Shown here one piece after another: positions 6,715 to 12,968 of a DNA stretch of 19,450 nt. Source of the stretch: an uncultured Oscillospiraceae bacterium (GTDB lineage Bacteria > Bacillota > Clostridia > Oscillospirales > Acutalibacteraceae). How positions within the stretch are numbered: position 1 is the stretch's first letter; every line of letters begins with the position of its first letter. The stretch is from NCBI GenBank assembly GCA_902489595.1, contig CABUAS010000030.1, forward strand, positions 1 to 19,450, given 5' to 3'. The notes beneath the pieces are model-generated. The model was given only the letters and a program-made list of their open reading frames with translations, had not been told where the DNA came from and ran no database searches. Both the position numbers and the translations under genes were made by a program.

Positions 6715-6764
6715 GTAGGGGAGGGTCTCTGTGCCCTCCCGTCAAGGGCCTCCGTGCCCTCCCG
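6715..6764 (+). repeat. REP-like hairpin with a partial tandem copy
   Basis: 6715-6741 is a GTAGGG-type palindrome (stem GGGAGGG/CCCTCCC). It is followed at 6744-6764 by a second partial copy missing its left GTAGGG end. The pair sits about 40 bases before the mgtE start, so it is within its leader or promoter region. Confidence 0.65.
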
Positions 6765-6805
6765 TTAAAATATTCACGCAAATAATATGAAAAGGAGTTG
6801 ATAAT

Positions 6806-8179
6806 ATGGTGCTTGAGGAAATGCTTGAATGTATAAACATTCTGCTTAAAGACCGAAACATCAGCGAACTGAAGAGAAACCTTAATGAAATCAATCCTGT
6901 TGATATTGCACGATTGCTTGAAGAGATTGAGGATGACCGACAGCGAACTTTCCTTTTCAGAATGCTTACAAAGGAAAATGCCGCCGAAACTTTTGTAGAG
7001 TTTGACGGTGATACACAGGAAAATCTTATCAGAGCCTTTTCGGATACCGAACTTCGTGAAGTCCTTGATGAGATTTATATCGACGATGCCGCCGATATTA
7101 TTGAGGAAATGCCTGCAACCATTGTTAAGCGTATTTTAAAGAATACAGATAAGGAAACACGAGAGGCTATCAACACCATTCTTAAATATCCCGATGATTC
7201 GGCAGGCTCTATTATGACTCCTGAGTTTGTTGACCTTAAAAAGGATATGACGGTTGAAGACGCTTTCAAGCGCATCAGGCGCACGGGTGTTGATAAGGAA
7301 ACAATTTACACCTGTTATGTTACCGATGCATCACGTCACCTTATCGGTGTTACAACCGTTAAAGAACTTCTTCTGAATGATTATGATGATGTAATTGAAG
7401 ATTTTATGGAAACGAATGTAATTTCCATAAACACGCTTGATGACCAGGAAAACGCCTCTGATATGCTTTCAAAATACGACTTTCTTGCACTGCCCGTTGT
7501 TGATATGGAAAACAGGCTCGTCGGCATTATCACCTATGACGATGCTATCGACGTTATTCAAGAGGAAAACACAGAGGATATTCAGAAAATGGCGGCTATT
7601 GTGCCGACGGATACACCTTATCTTAAAACGAGTGTTTTTGAAACCTTTAAAAAGCGTATTCCGTGGCTTATGCTGCTTATGGTATCGGCAACGATTACAA
7701 GCCAGATTTTAACCACATTTGAAAACAAACTTGCGTCGGTTATGGTGTTGACTGCGTTTATCCCTATGCTTATGGATACGGGCGGAAACACGGGTTCGCA
7801 GGCAAGCGTTTCCATTATCCGTGCCTTGTCGCTCGGCGAAATCGGAATCCGTGATATTTTTAAAGTTTTGTGGAAAGAGATACGGGTTGCTCTTTTCTGC
7901 GGAATAAGCCTTTCTGTTATCTGCTTTGCAAAATTAATGCTGTTTGACCGTGTTATTATGGGCAATGACGGTGTTACGGTGATTGTGGCAATTGTGATTT
8001 CGCTTACGATTCTTGTAGAAATAATTCTTGCCAAAATTGTCGGCTGTACTTTGCCGATTGTGGCTAAAAAAATCGGCTTTGACCCTGCCGTTATGGCGTC
8101 ACCGTTTATTACAACTATTGTTGACGCAATTTCATTGCTTGTGTATATTGCATTTGCATCATTGCTTTTGGGTGTGTGA
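6806..8179 (+). CDS. mgtE: Magnesium transporter MgtE
   Basis: A 457-residue Mg2+ channel/transporter with the full family layout: an acidic MgtE N-domain (about 1-125), two CBS domains (about 130-255) that sense intracellular Mg2+, a connecting helix, and five membrane helices (about 280-457). The membrane part has the conserved DTGGNTGSQAS and the PFITTIVDA motif in which Asp440 corresponds to the pore aspartate that coordinates Mg2+. Length is normal. The ATG follows AAAAGGAG with seven bases between. It appears monocistronic, between repeat elements. No M-box magnesium riboswitch is evident in the 383 bases upstream, which hold palindromic repeats instead; control is likely through the CBS gate of the protein itself. 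Confidence 0.96.
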   Translation: MVLEEMLECINILLKDRNISELKRNLNEINPVDIARLLEEIEDDRQRTFLFRMLTKENAAETFVEFDGDTQENLIRAFSDTELREVLDEIYIDDAADIIEEMPATIVKRILKNTDKETREAINTILKYPDDSAGSIMTPEFVDLKKDMTVEDAFKRIRRTGVDKETIYTCYVTDASRHLIGVTTVKELLLNDYDDVIEDFMETNVISINTLDDQENASDMLSKYDFLALPVVDMENRLVGIITYDDAIDVIQEENTEDIQKMAAIVPTDTPYLKTSVFETFKKRIPWLMLLMVSATITSQILTTFENKLASVMVLTAFIPMLMDTGGNTGSQASVSIIRALSLGEIGIRDIFKVLWKEIRVALFCGISLSVICFAKLMLFDRVIMGNDGVTVIVAIVISLTILVEIILAKIVGCTLPIVAKKIGFDPAVMASPFITTIVDAISLLVYIAFASLLLGV

Positions 8180-8191
8180 AACGTTATTGTG

Positions 8192-8345
8192 CCTCCCTTG
8201 TTAAAGAAAGATTCCCCTGTCAGGGGAAATGTCAACGCAGTTGACAAAAGGGTAGCGTAGCAGGTGCCGAGCCGGCGAGGCGGAGGGATTTTTTTGAATC
8301 CTCCCACCGTCTGCGACGGTCCCCCCCTCCTTTTACAAGGAGGGC
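8192..8345 (+). repeat. MITE-like multi-hairpin repeat, copy B
   Basis: About 154 bp, related to 3611-3768. Terminal inverted repeats are CCTCCCTTGTTAAAG and CTTTTACAAGGAGGG. Internal hairpins: 8212-8228 (TTCCCCT/AGGGGAA), 8230-8246 (TGTCAA/TTGACA), a GGAGGGATT/AATCCTCCC stem around 8282-8304 and ACCGTC/GACGGT at 8306-8320. It lies 12 bases after the mgtE stop and may double as its terminator. Confidence 0.77.
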
Positions 8346-8381
8346 GTTTTTATGAAAATCCACATAATTTCTCATTACCTA

Positions 8382-8410
8382 TTGAACAATCAGCCGTTTG
8401 GTGTTAAAAT
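8382..8410 (+). promoter_or_regulatory. Promoter of the transketolase operon
   Basis: TTGAAC (8382-8387) and TAAAAT (8405-8410) are 17 bases apart, and TGT directly before TAAAAT makes an extended -10. It lies about 30 bases before the first transketolase ATG. Confidence 0.65.
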
Positions 8411-8440
8411 ACTATCATCTTAAAAAGGAGTTACTGTTAT

Positions 8441-9283
8441 ATGACAAACGAATTAAAAAAAGAACTTCAGATTTACGCCACAGAAATCAGAATGGGCGTA
8501 ATTGAAGGCACGTACAATGCAAAAGCAGGTCACCCGGGCGGCAGCCTTTCTGCGGCAGATGTTCTTGCCTATCTGTATGGCAAAGAAATGCGTTATGATG
8601 CAAAAAATCCAAAGGATATGAGCAGAGATCGTTTTGTTCTTTCAAAGGGTCACGGCGCACCTGCGCTTTACAGTGCACTTGCATATAAGGGCTTTTTCCC
8701 TGCAGAGGATTTGAAAACGCTTCGCCATATCGGCTCTTATCTTCAGGGTCATCCGAATATGAACACTGTTCCCGGTATTGATATGAGCACAGGCTCTCTC
8801 GGTCAGGGTGTCAGTGCGGCATGCGGAATGGCAAAAGGCGCAAAATATCTCGGCAGTGACGTTAATGTTTATACTCTCCTCGGCGACGGTGAGATTGAAG
8901 AGGGTCAGGTCTGGGAAGCACTGATGTTTGCAAGCCAGTATAATCTTGACAATCTTTGCGTTATGATTGATGTTAACGGTCTTCAGATTGACGGTAAATG
9001 TGAAGACGTTATGAGTGCAGAGCCGATTGACGAAAAGGTAAAGGCATTCGGCTTTGACGTTGTTACGATTGACGGTAATGATTTAGATGAAATTGAGGGT
9101 GCTTTTGAGCAGTTCCATAAGAGTGACAAGCCGTTTGCAATCATTCTTAAAACAGTTAAGGGCAAGGGCGTTTCCTATATGGAAAATGCTGTTGATTGGC
9201 ACGGCAAAGCACCGAATGAAGAAGAATACAAAACTGCAATGGCAGAGCTTAACGAAACACTTGCAAAGTTAAAGGAGGCATAA
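8441..9283 (+). CDS. Transketolase, N-terminal (TPP-binding) subunit
   Basis: A 280-residue protein equal to the thiamine-diphosphate-binding half of transketolase, which moves two-carbon ketol units between pentose phosphate pathway sugars. Visible motifs: AGHPGGSLSAADVLAYLYG near the start, RDRFVLSKGHGAPALYSAL, GSLGQGVSAACGMA, and the TPP/Mg2+ motif GDGEIEEGQVWEA, followed by the metal-ligand region IDVNGLQIDG. Such two-gene transketolases are common in Clostridia and archaea; the partner gene follows after three bases. The ATG has AAAGGAG ten bases upstream. By sequence alone a related two-subunit family (for example DXP synthase-like or 6-deoxy-sugar enzymes) cannot be fully excluded, but the motifs fit transketolase well. 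Confidence 0.94.
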   Translation: MTNELKKELQIYATEIRMGVIEGTYNAKAGHPGGSLSAADVLAYLYGKEMRYDAKNPKDMSRDRFVLSKGHGAPALYSALAYKGFFPAEDLKTLRHIGSYLQGHPNMNTVPGIDMSTGSLGQGVSAACGMAKGAKYLGSDVNVYTLLGDGEIEEGQVWEALMFASQYNLDNLCVMIDVNGLQIDGKCEDVMSAEPIDEKVKAFGFDVVTIDGNDLDEIEGAFEQFHKSDKPFAIILKTVKGKGVSYMENAVDWHGKAPNEEEYKTAMAELNETLAKLKEA

Positions 9284-9286
9284 GGA

Positions 9287-10228
9287 ATGGCAGAGGTTAA
9301 ATGTGTTGCTACAAGAGAGAGCTACGGTAATGCTTTAAAAGAGCTTGCGGCAGAGGGTGCAGACAATCTTGTTGTTCTTGATGCAGACCTTTCGGCAGCT
9401 ACTAAAACGGGTATTTTCAAAAAGGCGTTTCCCGAGCGCCATTTCAACTGCGGCATTGCAGAATCAAATATGATGTGCGTTGCGGCAGGTCTTTCAACAA
9501 TGGGTCTTGTGCCGTTTGCATCAAGCTTTGCAATGTTTGCATCTGGCAGAGCGTTTGAGCAAATCAGAAACTCAATCGGCTATCCGCACCTTAATGTTAA
9601 AATCGGCGCAACTCACGCAGGTATTTCTGTTGGAGAGGACGGTGCATCTCATCAGTGCTGTGAAGATTTCGCACTTATGCGTTCAATTCCGGGTATGACG
9701 GTTATCTGCCCGGCAGATGATGTAGAGGCAAAGCAGGCAGTTAAAGCCGCTTATGCGCTTGACGGTCCTGTTTATCTCCGTTTCGGCAGACTTGCAGTGC
9801 CTGTTTTCCACAGTGACGATTATAAGTTTGAAATCGGCAAGGGCGAGGTTATTGCCGAGGGTACGGATGTTACGATTATTGCTAACGGTCTTATGGTTGC
9901 AGAGGCGATTGAGGCTGAAAAAATGCTTAAGGCAGACGGCATCAGCGCTGAAATTATCAACATTGCAACAATCAAACCGCTTGATAAGGAACTTGTTGTT
10001 AATTCTGCAAAGAAAACGGGCAGGGTTATCACGGTTGAGGAGCACAGCATTATCGGCGGTCTCGGCGAGGCAGTCTGCGCCGCTCTTTCAGAGGAATGCC
10101 CGACACCTGTTAAGCGTATCGGCGTAAATGATGAATTCGGCCACAGTGGCCCTGCAAAAGATTTGCTCAAGCAGTTCGGTCTTTCGGCAGAAAATATCTA
10201 TAATGTTGCAAAGGAATTTGTAAAATAA
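9287..10228 (+). CDS. Transketolase, C-terminal subunit
   Basis: A 313-residue partner supplying the pyrimidine-binding and C-terminal domains of transketolase. The FNCGIAESNMMCVAAGLS segment contains the glutamate that activates thiamine diphosphate, and GASHQCCEDFALMRSIPGM and HSIIGGLGEAV are typical of the family. The C-terminal transketolase_C domain covers about 185-305. It starts three bases after the N-terminal subunit gene with AAGGAGG overlapping that gene's end, so the two are translated together in equal amounts. A strong hairpin terminator follows at 10339-10373. With Rpe, it completes much of the non-oxidative pentose phosphate branch, although the genes are not in one operon. 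Confidence 0.94.
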   Translation: MAEVKCVATRESYGNALKELAAEGADNLVVLDADLSAATKTGIFKKAFPERHFNCGIAESNMMCVAAGLSTMGLVPFASSFAMFASGRAFEQIRNSIGYPHLNVKIGATHAGISVGEDGASHQCCEDFALMRSIPGMTVICPADDVEAKQAVKAAYALDGPVYLRFGRLAVPVFHSDDYKFEIGKGEVIAEGTDVTIIANGLMVAEAIEAEKMLKADGISAEIINIATIKPLDKELVVNSAKKTGRVITVEEHSIIGGLGEAVCAALSEECPTPVKRIGVNDEFGHSGPAKDLLKQFGLSAENIYNVAKEFVK

Positions 10229-10292
10229 AATAGACTTTGATAAATGGTCAGAATCACGCCTAATAAAATAATGTTACGGTAATTAAATTATC

Positions 10293-10320
10293 GTAGGGTG
10301 CGGCGTCCCCGACGCACCGC
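10293..10320 (+). repeat. REP-like palindromic hairpin
   Basis: Starts GTAGGG and folds with GGTGCG/CGCACC (or GCGTC/GACGC) around a CCC loop. Same family as the hairpins at 1932, 1982, 6715 and 14567, with different stem bases that still pair. Confidence 0.62.
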
Positions 10321-10338
10321 CTTTCAATAATGTATATG

Positions 10339-10373
10339 AAAAATGGTAGGAATATCGAATTCCTACCATTTTT
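10339..10373. terminator. Bidirectional terminator between transketolase and PHP genes
   Basis: A perfect 15-bp stem (10339-10353 with 10359-10373; core ATGGTAGGAAT/ATTCCTACCAT) and a five-base loop. It ends in TTTTT and another T-run follows; the left arm begins with A residues, so it can stop transcripts from both strands of this convergent gene pair. Confidence 0.85.
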
Positions 10374-10406
10374 GGCGTTTTTTGCCTTTTGATCGGGGGC
10401 AGTACC

Positions 10407-10462
10407 TATGTACGGCACCCACTCACAAAATCCAAAATTCTGTTCCATTTCTCGAAGTCTGT
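10407..10462 (-). repeat. Dispersed 56-bp element, copy 2 (3' side of PHP gene)
   Basis: Matches 1-56 with three substitutions and lies 23 bases beyond the PHP stop on the minus strand, in the same orientation as copy 1. Here the far side is visible: GGGTGCCGTAC, a four-base loop and GTACTGCCCCC (10395-10420) can form a hairpin with two internal mismatches, extending the element to about 10394. An open frame starting with the ATG at 10448 runs 62 codons through the terminator and the REP-like hairpin; I do not accept it as a gene. Confidence 0.7.
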
Positions 10463-10485
10463 AATATATTATTTATTCGTCCGTT

Positions 10486-11439
10486 TTATTTGCAATACAC
10501 CGCCCCTGTAACTGCCAAAACGGCGGGGCTGCCGTTTAATCTGCCCCAAAGCTCGAGCCTGTACCAATGATTTTGTTTTGTGTTGATTGTAATTGCCTGA
10601 TTTTTGCAGGAAAGTGTTTTTATTGTTTTATTGCCGTTTGAGATGATTCTGATTTCATTAAATTCAGGTGTATTGTTGCCGTAACAGTCACTGCGTGCCG
10701 TTAAATCGGCGGTGATGTTCAGTGTGATTTCACCCTTGGGTACGGTGTCGCCGATTTCGTAAATACAGCCGTTTTTTTCGGCATAAAAGGTAAGAAATGC
10801 TCCTGTTGTAACGGCGGTTCTGCCTTTTTTTATTGCGTCAAGTGCAGTCTTTTCGCAGATTTCGCCGTCGATTCCAAGCAGTGTGCACCCAAGATGAGCG
10901 GTCGGATTGTTCGGTCTGTGCCAGTCTCTGCCGTAACTCGGTGCGATTTTGTAACCCTTATCGAGCAAGTCTGTCCACATTTTAAAGGCAGGCTCGTTTT
11001 CACTGTAATTCGGAAAACTTTCGTGCCATATTTCGATGTAATTAACATTATCCCAATTTTTTACATTAAATTCCCAGCGGCCGCCCGTGCAAAACGGCGA
11101 GCCGAGCTGAAACGGGTGGGCAATTCCCACAATAGCGCCTGCATTTTTTACTTCGGCAATTTTTTCGTCAATATTATCGGGCACGGCATTGCGCCAGTCT
11201 ACAAACTTTTCTGCACCAAGCACAAGCATATGTCCGAAATAGGTTGTCCACTCAATACCTCTGATAAACGGAATAATTTCTCCGCTCATTTCGCTCCAAC
11301 CCGAAATTGTGTTGTGGTCGGTCAGTGCAATAAGCGAAAGTCCGTTATTTATGGCAGATTTTTGCAGTTCCTGCGGTAAAAAATCGCCGTCTGAATGAAT
11401 AGTGTGGCAGTGCAGCTCACACGGATAGTATTTAATCAT
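10486..11439 (-). CDS. PHP-domain metallohydrolase, CehA/McbA type
   Basis: A 317-residue PHP (polymerase and histidinol phosphatase) fold protein. Metal ligands expected for the family are present: His10 and His12 with Asp17 (ELHCHTIHSDGD), Asp41-His42 (LTDHNT), Glu63, His70, His108 (GIAHPF) and a C-terminal Asp172/His174 (SYGRDWH). This is the pattern of the CehA/McbA family, putative metal-dependent phosphoesterases of mostly unknown substrate. The final ~80 residues form an added beta-rich domain. Its ATG overlaps the TGA of the preceding gene (ATGA), with GGGAG seven bases ahead. In related bacteria the domain encoded by that upstream gene is usually the N-terminus of the same polypeptide, so the two products likely form one complex. 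Confidence 0.88.
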   Translation of the reverse strand: MIKYYPCELHCHTIHSDGDFLPQELQKSAINNGLSLIALTDHNTISGWSEMSGEIIPFIRGIEWTTYFGHMLVLGAEKFVDWRNAVPDNIDEKIAEVKNAGAIVGIAHPFQLGSPFCTGGRWEFNVKNWDNVNYIEIWHESFPNYSENEPAFKMWTDLLDKGYKIAPSYGRDWHRPNNPTAHLGCTLLGIDGEICEKTALDAIKKGRTAVTTGAFLTFYAEKNGCIYEIGDTVPKGEITLNITADLTARSDCYGNNTPEFNEIRIISNGNKTIKTLSCKNQAITINTKQNHWYRLELWGRLNGSPAVLAVTGAVYCK

Positions 11440-11870
11440 TCCGACACTCCCGTGATTTTTAAATTATAGTGTACATTGCACGCACAGCAGTGCACATTCA
11501 GCGCAATCTGCCATTTGCCGCTTTCGATTTTTCCTTTGATAAATCCTGCATCGGCAAATTCTTTGCTGATTTCGTGGTGCTGAGTATCTGCCTGCCTGTG
11601 CGCCGCACCTCTGTAGCAGTTTTCATCATTAAGCGACAGTGTGATCAGATTTTTTACGGGCAGATAATCCTCAGGAGCACCGCTTGCACCGTATTCTTTC
11701 ATCTTTTTTTCAATCAATGCAAGTACCTCAATCGTGTTTACAACGGTTTTGGGGCTGTAATTGTAGTCGATTATAATTTTTTCAATACCGTTTGGTACAT
11801 CAAAATCAAAAAATATATTCGTTTTGTCGTCTTTCGGGGTCACAATTCCCGTTTTTTCAAGCAAAATCAT
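11436..11870 (-). CDS. Stand-alone N-terminal beta-sandwich domain of a CehA/McbA-type protein
   Basis: A 144-residue protein with no catalytic motif. It resembles the beta-sandwich that precedes the PHP domain in single-chain CehA/McbA proteins: an opening FFDFDVPNGIEKIIIDYNYS strand pair, a central 'LITLSLNDENCYRGAAHR' (family form: L...L.D....RG..HR), and a closing 'GKWQIALNVHCCACNVHYNLKITG', corresponding to the usual 'G.W.V.L........Y...I'. It is first in a two-gene operon and ends in a four-base overlap with the PHP gene. The ATG at 11870 has GGTGAT five bases ahead. The promoter at 11908-11936 lies just upstream. The family match is from memory of motif order, hence moderate certainty. 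Confidence 0.75.
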   Translation of the reverse strand: MILLEKTGIVTPKDDKTNIFFDFDVPNGIEKIIIDYNYSPKTVVNTIEVLALIEKKMKEYGASGAPEDYLPVKNLITLSLNDENCYRGAAHRQADTQHHEISKEFADAGFIKGKIESGKWQIALNVHCCACNVHYNLKITGVSE

Positions 11871-11907
11871 AGTATCACCACGTTAAACTTTATTTTGTTA
11901 GGATTTA

Positions 11908-11936
11908 ATTATATAATGAAGTCAGCCAACAATCAA
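11908..11936 (-). promoter_or_regulatory. Minus-strand promoter of the split PHP operon
   Basis: TTGATT (11936-11931) and TATAAT (11913-11908) on the minus strand, 17 bases apart, about 40 bases ahead of the 11870 ATG. Its -35 box is two bases from the -35 box of the opposing promoter. Confidence 0.65.
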
Positions 11937-11938
11937 TG

Positions 11939-11966
11939 TTGAAATGAATAAATTTTATGGTATAAT
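11939..11966 (+). promoter_or_regulatory. Plus-strand promoter of the PI-PLC gene
   Basis: TTGAAA (11939-11944) and TATAAT (11961-11966), spacing 16, with TGG before TATAAT as an extended -10. The -10 ends only 17 bases before the start codon, so the leader would be about 11 bases and begin at the ribosome binding site. Confidence 0.66.
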
Positions 11967-11983
11967 TAATTTGGGTGATATAT

Positions 11984-12871
11984 ATGGAAATAAACAGCCT
12001 TAACTGGATGAAAAATCTTGATGATAATAAAAAACTTTTTGAATATAATCTTGTAGGCACGCACGACTGCGTAACGCAGTATGTGCAGTTGCCGTATTTT
12101 GCAAGATGCCAGAATATGAATATTTATGAGCAGCTTTCAATCGGCGTGCGTGCGCTTGATATAAGGGTGGCAAGCCGCGGCAAACGCCTTGTTATGGTGC
12201 ACGCTTTCACAAAGGCTTTCAATACGCCTAACAGGCTCGGCAGGCAGATGGATTTTGAAGATGTGCTTTCGCACTGCTACAGATTTCTTGATGAAAATCC
12301 GAGCGAAACGGTTGTTATTCAGTTTAAAAATGACAGCGGCAAAGAAAATGAAAAGTGCTTTGACAACCTGTTTTATACCTATATAAAGGGCAATGAGCAC
12401 AGGTGGTTTCTTGAAAACAGAGTTCCTCTGCTCGGCGAGGCAAGGGGCAGAATTGTTCTTATCAGGCGCTGCAAAATGGAGCGCCGATATGAATTTACCG
12501 ATAAAAACACGGGTATTGATTTTTCACGCTGGCAGGAGCAGGTTACAGTTGAGCCCGAACCGCTGCCGCTTGAAACCCGCAACAATGACGGCGATGTGTT
12601 TGTAATCCTTGACAGGTTTAAATATAAGCCCGTTCCACGCTGGTCTGAATGTGTTAAGCCTTTTCTTGACAGGGCAAAGCCGTTTGACGGTAATTATATT
12701 GTAAATTACTTTTCAACGTCAGGCGGTTTGAAGGGACCTTATAATAATGCAAAGTATTTAAACGCACGTTTTATGGCTTATCCGCTTGACAGCGAGAATT
12801 ATTACGGTACGGTTTATTTTGATTTTCCGACAAAAGAACTTGCCTGTAAGGTTGCCGAAACGAATTTTTAA
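11984..12871 (+). CDS. Phosphatidylinositol-specific phospholipase C X-domain protein
   Basis: A 295-residue PI-PLC-like TIM-barrel protein. The two catalytic histidines of bacterial PI-PLC are matched by His27 (VGTHDC) and His73 (MVHAF); Asp28 and the basic residue in RALDIRV (Arg56/Arg61) are also in place. Family enzymes cleave phosphatidylinositol or GPI anchors through a cyclic phosphate. Unlike secreted Bacillus and Listeria PI-PLCs, no signal peptide or membrane segment is visible, so the product appears cytoplasmic and its natural substrate is unclear. The ATG at 11984 is chosen over the GTG at 11975 because the GTG lies inside the GGGTGAT ribosome site. It is divergent from the PHP operon with touching promoters, and no terminator is obvious after it. 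Confidence 0.86.
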   Translation: MEINSLNWMKNLDDNKKLFEYNLVGTHDCVTQYVQLPYFARCQNMNIYEQLSIGVRALDIRVASRGKRLVMVHAFTKAFNTPNRLGRQMDFEDVLSHCYRFLDENPSETVVIQFKNDSGKENEKCFDNLFYTYIKGNEHRWFLENRVPLLGEARGRIVLIRRCKMERRYEFTDKNTGIDFSRWQEQVTVEPEPLPLETRNNDGDVFVILDRFKYKPVPRWSECVKPFLDRAKPFDGNYIVNYFSTSGGLKGPYNNAKYLNARFMAYPLDSENYYGTVYFDFPTKELACKVAETNF

Positions 12872-12907
12872 TGAGCGGAGGGTATTGATAAATCTTTAAG
12901 TTCCCTA

Positions 12908-12935
12908 TTGATTATAAGAATAAAAATGTTATAAT
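12908..12935 (+). promoter_or_regulatory. Promoter of the CAP-SLH surface protein gene
   Basis: TTGATT (12908-12913) and TATAAT (12930-12935), spacing 16, preceded by TGT for an extended -10. It lies about 33 bases before the ATG. Confidence 0.62.
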
Positions 12936-12968
12936 ATTATCAAAGTCTACATAAAAGGAGCATTCGAT

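Noticed and set aside
6423..6805. M-box magnesium riboswitch upstream of mgtE
   Set aside because: Looked for because mgtE often has one. The region holds only palindromic repeats; I could not recognise the M-box conserved elements.
7618..8307. 229-codon minus-strand open frame opposite mgtE
   Set aside because: Antisense to the MgtE membrane domain and begins inside the MITE-like repeat; no family resemblance.
10260..10448. 62-codon minus-strand open frame starting MEQNF
   Set aside because: It runs through a perfect intrinsic terminator and a REP-like hairpin, and its start lies in a dispersed repeat whose other copy shows more replacement than silent changes. Kept only as a repeat finding.
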